NCBI GenBank assembly: GCA_905147135.1
Contig: LR990045.1
Span: 13,988,173 to 14,052,172, forward strand
Source: Blastobasis lacticolella
Taxonomy: Eukaryota > Arthropoda > Insecta > Lepidoptera > Blastobasidae
DNA length: 64,000 bases
Direction: 5' to 3'
Part shown: one piece after another, positions 21,320 through 32,179 of the stretch
How positions within the stretch are numbered: position 1 is the stretch's first letter
Layout of the letters: each line of letters begins with the position of its first letter
Made by a program: the position numbers and the translations under genes
Notes under the pieces: generated by a model
Database searches by the model: none
Seen by the model: the letters and a program-made list of their open reading frames with translations, nothing else
What the model was told of the DNA's origin: nothing

Positions 21320-21518
21320 CTTGGACAATTCACACAGCGCCATCTAGCCCCGAAGTAAGCAAAGATTGTGTTATGAGTGCTAGATATTTGATAAACTACT
21401 TATATACTTATTATACATAATTATAACGCCTAGACCCGTAACAGAAATGAAAATTCCTCATTTCAATTTCTGCATGGCAGACTGGCATGTTAACCAACTG
21501 TACCACTCAGGTCGTCGA
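21320..21518 (-). mobile_element. SINE family A, copy lacking box B
   Basis: It matches the SINE at 2849-3111 from the CACAGCGCCATCTAGCCCC end to the CCACTCAGGTCGTC head. About 30 bases between the body and the head, including the GGTTCGA box B, are deleted. Without box B the internal polymerase III promoter should be dead. The tail is also shortened. Confidence 0.8.
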
Positions 21519-24500
21519 ACAAAACAATTTAAGGTAAGTTCCTGTCAGGACTGATTTATACAATAGGATGCCTGAATTTTAAAGTTGATGTACCTACTGT
21601 TCCAGTGCTGTAGGTATCAGTTCACGTGATCCAAGATTCGAAAATGTCCTGTGTCTGATTATAAAGATTTGTTAATAATTGGCAGGCGTGGCATCAGTCT
21701 TATATAAATAATCTCATAAAAGTGCTGTTACCACTTCGTAATATCATAATCTATATAATTTACTAAGGGAATTCCTGGTATAATCGATGGTTCACCCATA
21801 TATTTCTTTCTTATCTGATATTATTTACAAATTATCTTGTCATGTAGGTAATTACAAGAAAGACTCGTACCTAACATACAATAAATATACTGTTTTTTTT
21901 TAATGCAAATATCAAGTTACTAGTCTAATAAAGTTAAAATTGTTGCTAATTGCAACCGGAACAGCTCTTGTAAGAAAGGGCCTTAAGACGATGAATGGTC
22001 CTATTTGACACAAAAAGTTAATACCAAAGCAAATATATGTAAATTTATCCTACGCCATATGCAACGCAACCCGTGCGCGCTACTCAGGCAATACATAGTT
22101 GAGGTAAACACTACAATTGTGGTCCCCCGAAATTGTGTCCTTGTCTCCGCGGGGATGCGGACGCGACTGAAACACTTCGTATGCAGATTAACGTCGTAGC
22201 TGCGATGCAAAATGGAAATTACCCTCATGTGTAGAAAACGTTTTCGAATTTTTCCGCCAATCGGAATGAGGATACCGTGTTTTCGTAGGCAACGTTTTTT
22301 CGCGGAATTTCGAAGGTGTGGTATGTTTTAGTTTCAGCAACTGAAAGCAAACAAACTGTTAAACTACTACAGACCTACAATTAAAAATGTTGACAAGGAC
22401 AATCAACTAAAGTACTGCTTCGTGTTTTTCAGAAGGTTTGTCTACTGGTTGGAACCTCAAAGGAAAGCATCGCATCATTCTACTTTGCTTTGCTTTGCTC
22501 ATTCCCTTTCGATTGCAGATGTCCTGGACGAGACATTGGCTGTTTTCTCTTAGGTCCTACTGACCGTATGCCCTAGGTAATAAAAAAATCAGGCAGACTA
22601 AAACAGGCTAATAGTAAAAATGAAAAATGAATAAATCGAAATGGAATGATATTATTACAATAAGGCTTTCTAATGTTTATGAAGAGATCGTTGGTTGTGC
22701 GATAATTATGTTTTTGTTGACCTGATATTGATCGAAAATGGGCAAGAGTCATGTATTATCAATACCTGTCTGCCAATCACGCAGATGATAATCAACCTAT
22801 CTTGTCTTGGGTAGGCTCACGTTTGATTTGTTGACGGAATACAGAATCTAGCGTTCATAATATCAACATCATCACAAACTTCACATTGATACTGGTACTG
22901 AAAGATGAAAAATATAATTATACAATAACTATTTAAACACAAATAACTATTACACTATATTTTCAATATCTATTTATTGATTTACTGCGCGTTATCATGG
23001 ACCCTAAAGTGACAAAAGACATTCTGGTCATAAAAGGATAGATAGGGAAAACGTTCGACCCCAAAAAAGTATTTCAACTCAATAGTAAGACGCACCATTA
23101 ATGGCTTGCTTCTTTATAGTTCTGTCGTAGTTGTCTTATCTTTATTACAGAAACATAACCAGGACCCTCTTTGTCACACTTTTAGCTGCAAAGATTGCAT
23201 TCATTTCGTAACGAGTGAAGTTTTCAAGTATTCCTTTACGTCTTTGATAAGCGAACATTTATAGTGAGTCATCTTTTTGTTGTATTCATTCTTTTGGAAT
23301 GTTAAGTCACATACGTATTTACGAACAATTCCTTTCTGATTTATTTTCACAATCCTCCTCGACTTTGATTCTTTTGCGTCGTAAAGGTAATGATCGCCTT
23401 AGATCTGTGCCAATATCTCGTCCAATCTCATTTTCATGGGAAAATTCCCAACAACTCCTCCATCCGCACAAAGTTGCTTTGCCATTATCCGTTCGGCACG
23501 GTCCAGATAGAACTTTGCGCCGCAATTAATACCAACACCTAGACATAATTAACAAGAACACTAATTAATAAAGTAATAGTGGAGGGAAGGCGTGGGAACC
23601 GCGGGGCCTAATTTCTGATTAATGGTAGAGCACAGCGTGTTGTACGCAAATAATTGAAGCCTAGAGGCAGAACGACCACTTTCCGAACGAGCGTGCTTTT
23701 TATGTGCACTGGATTTAGTGAGCTCTTTGCTTCTTTTGCGTAGTCGGTAACGCGACCGGTTGTGTGTCGAAGCTTTTAAAAAGGCAATAACTTTACTTTA
23801 TTATTAGAGCTATCCTGTTCGCCTCTTTGAAGTACTTGGCAATTAGTGTTGTTTTTGTCGTGTAGTGTCCAGCTTAGTAGCGTAAGGGTTGGTCCCCTCG
23901 GATAAGATAAAAACCGAAGGTCACGATAAAAAGTATTGTGAATTTTGAATAGGTAATATAACTTCTAACCAGTCTGTCTCTTTTGGAGTGAGTTCAAGTT
24001 CAATAAGTATCTGGTTATGGCAAGGTTACTTTATTGTTGCTGGCAATAATTATGTAATAAACATTATTGGAGTTTATGTAGGTATAATGTCCATGGCATT
24101 AAATTTAACAAAGGCGTATGCGATCGTCTTCCGATTTTGCGGTTTTCCTGGATGATTATTTATGTCTTTTATAAATTATGTCTCATTACCACTAACCTCA
24201 AATGGTACAAGTCTGGATATTTACCTTGTTTTTGCCCTTTAGAAAATGCCATGTCATGTTAATGGCATATTTCGTTCCCTTCGTTTTTAGCTCGCAGCAA
24301 ATAAGATGGTGCAAGATGTCGATTTATCGATATAACTTTCCGAGTAGGAAGTGAACATTGGCGACCCAAGGATTCCAAAAAATCGGAAACTTTGTGGATA
24401 ATATAGAGTAGCTATTTTGAACGTGATATTATTTTCTGTTTGTGCCCTCATTTGCCTTGGACCGAGACAAAAAAGAGAGCATAATTTAATTTAGGTAATC

Positions 24501-25263
24501 GTTTTTAAACCAAATATTTCAAACTTATCCGTAATAAACCCCCAACGAAAACGAATGTACCCTGATCAGGTTGCGGGTGGATTAAAAAGGAAAGTACCTC
24601 TATATTGATTAACAAGGAAAGAAAGAAAAAAAACATTTGTTTAAAAAAGCAGGCCTTCACTTTCTTGGAGTAAAATTTCCAAGATGTTTTTCACAGAATC
24701 AGTTAAATTTATACGTCATAGGCAAATAGTCGTACACATCGCGAAAAATCTCAGTTTGGCTTTGAGGGGGTGAGCCAAGGTACAACAGGTCCTACGCATA
24801 CTTAAACCGGACTTTTCCTTGCCGCGATATCGTAAGATCCACCTGGCACCGCACCGGACCCTGTACCCGGCGCACAAAGCCCGCGCAAACGCACACGCAT
24901 ACGCGCATTCATTACGCCCGGAGATTGTAATCGATGCATTAGTCGTCCGGTAAGAAATGAGTGGTTGCACAGAAAAGCGCGATAAACAGGTTTCGTACCG
25001 GCCGTCCGCGCGGGCCCACGTAGCGTTGAACTCAGGTCGTGTCGAGAATAGGCGCATTCACCTCAAAGCGATCGCATAAATGAGAACCTTTCAAGGTTAA
25101 TCTCGCACGCGGGGCGTTTGTAACGCGCTAATGTTCCCAAAAGATGATGTCGGCCGTGTCTCGCTCGAAGGGTTAATTTGTTCTAAGGTGTCGGGACGAA
25201 TTTGGTGCAACTAAAACCACTGTTGTGACGGGCGTGCTACTCTTTGTAATACAACCGTATGTA
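21519..25263. other. Long stretch without recognised genes
   Basis: ORFs at 22001-22228 and 23299-23529 overlap on opposite strands and have no domain. A GC-richer patch occurs at about 24830-25060 (minus ORF of 113 codons, unrecognised). Confidence 0.35.
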
Positions 25264-25423
25264 CAGTCGAGGAAACTGAATGTATAACAATTTTATGTAT
25301 TTTTTTTTTATAAATATCGTATAATGACAATTGGTAATGATAAACCACACGTCGGAAAATAGTAACACGGCCAATTTTAGACTTAATTATGTCAACTTGC
25401 TGAACATTCAGTTTCCTCGACTG
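25264..25423. mobile_element. Tc1/mariner-type MITE with perfect TIRs and TA duplication
   Basis: Left end CAGTCGAGGAAACTGAATGT (25264-25283) and the right end (25404-25423) are perfect 20-bp inverted repeats. TA flanks both sides (25262-25263 and 25424-25425). At 160 bp, with an AT-rich non-coding centre, it is a classic non-autonomous element moved by a Tc1/mariner transposase. The identical ends suggest it is relatively young. Confidence 0.9.
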
Positions 25424-25542
25424 TACAATGTTGCAAATATTGTCGAATCGATCAGTATTCAGTTGTTCAAAATTGTTTTTCGTGAGAATTTCACAGTACG
25501 CTTATGATTTTTTACGTTCGTCTACTATACAGTGCATAAGTT

Positions 25543-25752
25543 ATGGCGTGTAACACAGTAGTTGCGGTCGTCCGAGGCCATTCTTCGGTCAAGTTTGCCT
25601 GTGTTATTGTATCGGCATCGCGCCTCGGTTACCGACACTGTCATTGTACGGAAGACGGCAAATCATGTTCGGTCTCTATTCCGGGTTCCGTACCTAACCC
25701 GTTCGCGGACCTTTATGACAAACGACGTAGGAAACAAGTAAAGTGCGTTTAA
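25543..25752 (+). other. Unrecognised small Cys-containing ORF
   Basis: This 69-codon ORF ends in TAA. Its second half (RLGYRHCHCTEDGKSCSVSI, then NPFADLYDKRRRKQ) has codon-like composition and four cysteines, unlike neighbouring noise. No domain is recognised. About 80 bp beyond the stop there is a (GAT)n run at 25835-25850. That resembles the tail of an RTE-type retroelement, so the ORF may belong to a retroelement 3' end rather than to a host gene. A pyrimidine-rich acceptor-like CTATACAG ends at 25532. Whether it is translated is unknown. Confidence 0.25.
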
Positions 25753-26131
25753 TAGGGGTCTATTTCTACGCCTGTATAGGCGGACCCTGGGCCCTCGCGT
25801 ACTGCGCGGGGGCGCAACCCTGACATAACGTCAAGATGATGATGATGATGCCTTACGGCACTGCTCACTTTGGCGCTGTATGAATTAGTGCAATATTTTA
25901 TATGAAAAAAGAAGTTGCTTAATAAAGTTACACAGACCAGAAGTAGCCAGCGCAATTACGGACGTGAGACTTTTACATTGACAACGCACCTTTATTCAGA
26001 ATTTTTATTATGGTAACAGTAACAGTATGTAACCTCTTCTCATCATTTTTTCCGACTTCTTATTTATGATAAATAACAAATTTTAGATTTCAACGAAATA
26101 TTCTTTTTATACTACGAGTCTTTGAGTTTGA

Positions 26132-26283
26132 TGTTCTTACGGTGAGGGAAAACATTGTGATGACCTGCAAATCCCGAAAACTGAATGTGTAACTGGGTTA
26201 CAGAGGTCAAATGGCAGTGGTTCTACTGTAATTACCTGATCTGTCAAATCCTGGATCATAGTCAAGGCGAATCCCGGGCCTAC
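26132..26283 (+). mobile_element. SINE family B, body fragment
   Basis: It starts at GTTCTTACGGTGAGGGAAAA, the same motif as in the SINE 5' half at 15019-15162. It continues through GGTTACAGAGGTCA, GGCAGTGGTTCTACTGTAAT and AAATCCTGGATCATAGTCAA. Fragments of this second part recur at 39640-39737 (minus) and 49940-50070 (plus). The tRNA-like head is missing. Confidence 0.7.
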
Positions 26284-26739
26284 GTACGCGAGAGCACAAC
26301 CTATATTGACGCTAAAATTATTACATACAACATTGCCAAAATTGACCTGTCCATAAATAAAACACAGAATCACAAATTGCGCTATTACTGTGAGGGCAAA
26401 GTTGACATTATGCCTCATTACTCCGATTACTAAGAAGGAACACGACGTAAGCATTATGATTTAATATACCCCATCCGTTTCTTACAAAATATTACCGGCA
26501 CGGTCTAAGATGCTTGCACACCAACGCCCCGCAGCCTAAGGCTAGGAACCAAGCTTAGACACATCTTGTGGATGTAACGGGGTTTGATTGCCGTGAGAGA
26601 GTGACCGGTGACGAAAATGATTACTGTATTCACTATGTTTTTCTTATACATTTAATGGAAGAAAGAAGCGCTTTATTACACACCTGCAATACAATTTATT
26701 ATATACGAGTTATGAGGGAAGAAACATTCAAGTTTATAG

Positions 26740-26850
26740 CTCCATTACGGTCCCGAAGATATAACTCTGTGACAGACAGACGCAGTCGCAGTGGAGGGTT
26801 AGTAGGGCTCCGTTTTCACCTTACACTTACGGATATGGATCGCAAATAAA
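26740..26850 (+). repeat. Probable dispersed repeat remnant
   Basis: ATTACGGTCCCGAAGATATA, GTGACAGACAGACGCAGTC and GTAGGGCTCCGTTTTCACC resemble a common lepidopteran repeat with 'GACAGACAG...GGGTCCCGTTTT'. One diverged copy only; the call depends on recall. Confidence 0.35.
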
Positions 26851-26912
26851 ATATAACTAAACAATATGTAGAATCTCATGGATGCCGTAACAGGGCAACT
26901 GGTATTTCTTGT

Positions 26913-27018
26913 GTCCAGGACATTTTTGGGAAAAGAGCGTTCAAGAATTCCTTGGCTAACAGACGGTCCAGGACTTTCTTGGGTAATAGACCGTCCATGA
27001 CTTTCTTGGACGCAGCGT
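26913..27018 (+). repeat. Minisatellite, four degenerate 26-27-bp units
   Basis: Units start at 26913, 26939, 26966 and 26993. Each begins GT(C/T)CA and contains a TTCTTGG/TTTTTGG word. The 27-bp period would keep a reading frame, but no flanking coding sequence is seen. Confidence 0.65.
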
Positions 27019-27142
27019 TTTCTTTTAATATCGATAAAATTTCGGCACGTTTATGATTTTGTTAACGGTCTCCAATGAATCTGTATTTTTATTAAGTGTC
27101 ACATGCGGATTATGTAGGCGTACTTAAGGTCTGTTGTCAAAA

Positions 27143-27362
27143 TCCTGCTTAATATTATAAATGCGAAAGTTTGTAAGGATATTTAGATGTTTGAAGCTCC
27201 TTTACGCATATACTACTAAACGGATTTTGATGATATTTGGCAGTAATATAGCTCATAGCCCAGAATAGCACATAGGCTACACATAATTTATCCCGATATT
27301 CGATGCGGTTCTGGTATGTTATAAACGAATTTTACGCGGACGAAGTCGCGTGCAAAAGCTAG
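27143..27362 (+). mobile_element. Complete short non-autonomous Helitron
   Basis: It begins TC (after host A 27142) with TCCTGCTTAATATTATAAAT. It ends with the hairpin CGCGGACGAAGTCGCG (27335-27350), an 8-base spacer and CTAG, followed by host T (27363). TC at the 5' end, a GC-rich hairpin near the 3' end, a CTRR terminus and insertion between A and T are the diagnostic Helitron features. At 220 bp it has no coding capacity and would depend on a RepHel protein elsewhere. Confidence 0.9.
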
Positions 27363-28875
27363 TATGCGATAAGGTGATGAGAGTCACTGCAATACTATGC
27401 ATGCTCAGTTAATCCAATCTAATCCATTATTATAGTTGTATAATTTTTACCCGACTGAGCGGACCCTAGCTTACCCTGGCAGAGACCGTGATAAGCGCTT
27501 GGACGATGATGATGAGTTTTACCCGACTGCGCCAGGAAGGTTATTAGTGGGAAGCTTTATGCTATATGCATGTGAAACGAACCTTTAAACCTCACTTTTT
27601 CAAAACAACTTAGATATTGTACGGAAATCGTATCTTCTCTAACGTCGCAAGCTGTGTCAGAGTCTAACTAATATCACTGAAGTGTAAAAATATTCTCAAA
27701 TAATATTTATCAATACTTCTTTCATACTTAAAATCTTCATTAATAAACACTTTAATTATTAAATAAAAAACATTTCTACACGCCGGGTAATAATGGGCAA
27801 TGGAAAAGTTTGGATGGAGTTTTACATTCTCGTGCTTTTCAAAAGCACGTAGGTAAACATTTAGTATTTGACCTCACAGGTATTAGGATGGTTTTCGTTT
27901 CGTTATACCTAGCTCATGTGCCTACTCAATTAAACAGCAGGTCAATCTCGGCTTTTTATAGTTTATAGAAATCATAATTTGGTTATGAAGCGCAAATTTA
28001 TGGAAGTTTGCCCCAAATAAGTTCAATATGATGTAAGTATATATCGACACCAAAGTCTTTCATCCACGGATAGGTACCTAGGTATGTGTCCATTAAAATG
28101 TAATGGCAAATGTTGATAGTATGTATTCAAGAACAATAATGTAGTAGTGGTACTTATACCGATACAATCACGATTAAAATGTAATCATCCAGAAGTTGTT
28201 GCTATCTGAGAATGGTTTCCGACGAATCTGAATCATGTACTTCTGGCAAGAACTGTGTTTGTACATCTTCTTCTTTCACATAGTTTCGTTTATTGCCTGC
28301 AAGATAAGGAGGTTAATGAAATTGTAATGGAGTGTGCGCCCACAGCGGACGTTGGCAGAATATTGTGTAACCCTAGCAATAGTGTATTACGAAGTTTATC
28401 AAACAGTAAAAACCTCTAGAGCGTTATGTGCACAACGCGAATTCTATTTCGAAATAATACATCATTTTCATGGCATCTACTTGGCCCGTTATCGGCAATG
28501 CAACGTGTTTGTAGTAACAATAACATTGCTTATCATGGTGCATACATTTACTCGTATGTTGGTTATTCGTTTTCCGATTACGACCCTCCTATAATGCTAG
28601 CCTGCCGCACAATGATTTGGCGGTAACGTGGCGGGCGTGTAAAACAACCGCGAATGGCGCATTCAAAAAGATTTTCCAATGTAATTTTGTTTAAACAACG
28701 TGATAATGCCCAAGCCAATTTCCTTGTTATTGCTCTGTTATTACATGGCGCTTTCGCGGATTATCTGCGTGGAGCGTTTGCGGTCGGCGGAGCGAGTGGG
28801 AAGCGATTGATAAATCGACCGCGAATCGATATTCGCGTGTCTTTCTCTATGATCCAGGATATACAGGGCTTCCAG
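27363..28875. other. Non-coding stretch
   Basis: TTTTACCCGACTG occurs twice (about 27448 and 27517) around a (GAT)n run, suggesting repeat remnants. ORFs at 28334-28920 have no domain. Confidence 0.4.
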
Positions 28876-29066
28876 GCGCCAAAGCAAGCAGAGCTTCTGT
28901 TATGGGTGCTAGACAACTGATAAACTACTTATATTACATACTTATTATACTTAATTAACGCAAAGACCCGTACAGAAATTAAAATTCATTATTTCAATTT
29001 ATGCTCGGATGGGAATCGAACCCGTGGCAGACCGACAAATTAACCACTGAAACACCCAAGTCGTCA
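28876..29066 (-). mobile_element. SINE family A, 3'-truncated copy
   Basis: The tRNA-like head is on the right (GACTTGGGTGTTTCAGTGG-like box A and GGTTCGATTCCC box B on the minus strand). The body runs to GCTCTGCTTGCTTTGGC. The usual CTAGATGGCGCTGTGTGAATT and tail are missing. Confidence 0.75.
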
Positions 29067-29163
29067 TTCTTATATCTAAACATCAACAAACAGCCATAAA
29101 CATGACCAAAGATACATAATTGTAGGTAGGTATACTTACATAGTTACGTTTATATATCTTAAG

Positions 29164-30410
29164 CTAAAAATATTTGCGAAGCTTTGACTTAACACTAGTC
29201 AAGGATTCAGCCCGACGAATCTCCCGTGGCAGATCATTCCACAAGCGAGTTGCCCTTACCGTAAACGGATCGTAGTAATAGCCGGAGCGCGTGAATGGGG
29301 CCGACAGAATATTACCTGAATATTACACCTAGCGCACGGTCACGGTCGTCTGCCAGCAAGCGAAAATACTCTCGGAGATAAGCAGGAGATCGGGGATAGT
29401 GCAAGACCTATAGGAGGGCACGGGCATGCTGATCCCGTCTGAACCGGATAGGAAGCCACCGAAGCTGACGTCGGTATTCTGAAACATGATTGAACTCGCG
29501 CAGACCAAATACAAACCTAACACAGAGCTTCTGCAGACGATTGAGTTTATTAAGGAGATCCCCGATTATACCGAAGTCCAGCCGTACGTCGACGTAATCT
29601 AGTATTGGCAGTAGTAGTGCCGGCGCAAGCTCGGCCTTTGTTTTTATGGGGAACAAGTTCTCCCCCTCCTGAGTGAGCCCGCGACCTCGAAAAATCTTCC
29701 GGCTTACCTCCGTGTATGGCTAGCCCAGGACAATGTGCAATTAAATTGCCCACCTAGGTATTTCACAACCTTATTGCACGATAGGCCAGTGTCATTAAAA
29801 GTCAAGGTGGAACCGTATCAAACTTTAACCGGCACACCTGTCTAGATCCTCCTATAATGATAGCTTGATACTTGCTGGGATTTACTTAAAAGTCCATGGG
29901 TTTAGCTCAAATGTAGAACTGTCCCCAGATCCACATTAAGAGCCGCAACCGCAGAGTCAGCCTCTTTCACAGCCGCCTGACAGTGGATTTGCAGGTCGAA
30001 GCTTTTTAGGAGAGTGGTGAGGCAATATATAAAGATGGAGATGAGAAGAGAGGCAGGGTCACTACTAAGAGGCACGCCAACCATTGAACTTTTGTCGTCG
30101 GACCGTAAACACTGTTGCCGCTCGCACAAATAACTGATAAAACCTATAAATGGCAAGATCGAATACTTTAAAGAACGCAGCATAGCTATAAGTATATCGA
30201 AATCAGTGTTACACTCATGGCTTAAATCCAATATACCGTAGCGTATATCATCGGAGACTGGTTGGAGAGGACAAATGAGTCCGAGTTACTGGTGGACAAG
30301 ATGCTTAATAACTTTGGGCAGGAAAGAAAGGATTGAAATTGGACGGTAGTGAGATGGAGTATCTGCATTAGGGACGCATTTGGCAACCTACAATGCAGTT
30401 ACCTAGACTG
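29164..30410 (-). pseudogene. Jockey-like LINE reverse transcriptase, degenerate
   Basis: The minus strand reads, across frameshifts and stops: YRPISILSFLPKV-like text (about 30340), FDILIAMLRSLKYS and ISYLCERQQCLRSDD (30070-30210), VKEADSAVAALNVDLG (about 29930), LNKLNRLQKLCVRFVFG and LRWLPIRFRRDQHARALL (29408-29540), and an SKLRKYF terminus with its stop at 29164-29166. This is the order of a non-LTR retrotransposon RT and its C-terminal region. The FADD catalytic block falls in a frame-shifted zone and is not intact. The endonuclease domain is absent. It is a dead 5'-truncated copy. The short ORFs at 29329-30231 are pieces of it. Confidence 0.8.
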
Positions 30411-30768
30411 CCTTCTTAATTCAATCTAATGGCACGAATTAGTTCCCTTTTTTGCAACGCGCCAAGGTGGGTTGCTAAACTCATTGAGCTGATGGCTGAT
30501 GCCATTTCTCGCCATTAAATAAAAAAAAAACTAACAAATAGTAGTCGAATAATTGACAAAATGAAACAGATATTTAAATTTTTTATATGATAAAATAAAC
30601 TGTTAGTTTGGGCGAATTATACGTGCCTATTGTGTGTCCTTGTTGAAGGGATCGTCCTCGTGACCGTGACCTCTTCACCACATTGTCTACTCAGGATAAT
30701 ATGTAATTACGTAGTAGGTACGTCGACGTCATTAACCGTCGTAATGTATCCAAAGCTTTATACATGAT
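30411..30768. other. Non-coding stretch
   Basis: It holds an A-run at about 30521-30531 and no recognised gene. Confidence 0.4.
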
Positions 30769-30947
30769 CTAGTGGACCCGGAGCGACTTCGTTCGCGTAC
30801 CATTTTACCCTTACCTACCTTTTTTCTTACTTTTGAACCTTGTTCTTGAATCACTCTATCTATTGCTGAAAACCGCATTAAAATTCGTTCGCGCAGATTA
30901 AAAGATCTAAGCGTAAATAGATACACATTGTTTACTATACCTAACGA
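30769..30947 (-). mobile_element. Helitron, diverged/deleted copy
   Basis: Read on the minus strand it ends GTCCACTAG (CTAG at 30769-30772). The hairpin GCGAACGAAGTCGC (30783-30796) lies just upstream of that end, and the body (AAAACCGCATTAAAAT...) is shared with 34902-35101 and 42932-43132. The 5' end is diverged and an internal GGGAAGCGAC segment is missing. The base beyond CTAG is A, not T. Confidence 0.75.
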
Positions 30948-31159
30948 TAAAAGTTTTAATTAGGTTCGTACACACTTATTAACTTCTATTTTTATTCTTT
31001 ACCTAAATTCACGATTACCTAATATAACCTAAATAATAAGATTAATTATTAACAGAATTTAGTGTACCTAAGTCATGCTTTAAAAAAATCTGTAATAAAA
31101 TAATATATCTTTTTATCGGCGTAGGTAGAATAAGTCAGCAATCACTTATTAACAACCTC

Positions 31160-31262
31160 CTGAATCATTTTAACACAATATTTCTTATTTTTACAGGTAC
31201 TTGTGCAGTGTTTATTGCATCTATTAAAGTTTTATTGCCTCCACTGTTTCAGGTGAGTTTAT
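31160..31262 (+). promoter_or_regulatory. Two closely spaced fused 3'/5' splice-site motifs
   Basis: The first site is TTTCTTATTTTTACAG|GTACTT (AG at 31195-31196) with a TTTTAAC branch-like word upstream. The second, 56 bp later, is TTGCCTCCACTGTTTCAG|GTGAGT (AG at 31251-31252), a near-consensus donor. The segment 31197-31252 could be a 56-nt exon, open in two frames, or both AG|GT junctions could act as ratchet points for stepwise removal of a long intron. No homology identifies an encoded peptide. Confidence 0.45.
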
Positions 31263-32140
31263 GAAATACTATTTTAATGAATTTCTTGTTTATGGCCTTT
31301 TGTTCTTTACATTTATTTCAAAATTATTTTTATACACGTGCTATGTTCTACGGATTTATCTTTCAAGACATTGAAATTACTTGTACTTCTAAATTACTAT
31401 TTTTGTAAATTTGGGTTTTCGATTGTTACGTCCATTAATTCAACTGTATTGGTTGTGAAGTGTATGCCTTTATTACATTTAATTTCTGTAATTAAAAATA
31501 GTGGATTTCTTTTTGATCTACTTAAAACAATAGTATCACACAGACAACACATTTAAAATTAAAATTCACAATAATGCTGTTATATTTGACTGCACATTGT
31601 CCCAACATTAAATTAAATAAACATACCGCGAGAATCATAATTACTGCTTGAACAAGTGTTAACGGTGATCCAATACAAAGCCACACCAGTCAGGTTTCCT
31701 GCGTAATACTCCGTCTTTGTTTATATTATTACGTAGACTTTCATTCAACAAACGTCAACGTTCGAATCGCTGCCCCAAAGTTTCGGAGTTTCTGTGCACT
31801 GGGACCAATTACTAAGAACGTTACGACCCCAGTGGTCCCCTACCCTGAAATATAGGCCCTAAAAGCCCATTAGTGTCTCATTCCAGTCGTCGATAAGCCA
31901 TCTCTGGCCCTCTAAAGGATATGGCGATTGATGGGAAACGGCTGGGCAAATTGTGAATTCGAAATGGTAGACTAGAAATTGTGTTATAAGCGACGGTTTT
32001 CCCTTAATTGCTCTGTTGTTATTGCCGGCAATATTGTAATTATGTAGAGTTTGACCTACATGTATGATGGGTTTGTATAATACACAGGAGTTACGTTGGA
32101 CTACTTAAGTACGAGTACTTTATACGTACGTTGTACTTGT

Positions 32141-32179
32141 TGTTTTGACCTAATATACCTAGTATATTAGGACAAAACA
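32141..32179. repeat. 18-bp near-perfect hairpin
   Basis: TGTTTTGACCTAATATAC faces GTATATTAGGACAAAACA with a 3-base spacer and one mismatch. It may be a relic of a palindromic MITE. The loop is too short for a typical microRNA precursor. Confidence 0.7.

Noticed and set aside
24716..25057. 113-codon minus strand ORF
   Set aside because: No recognisable domain, odd Ala/Cys-rich composition, GC-rich patch; treated as chance.
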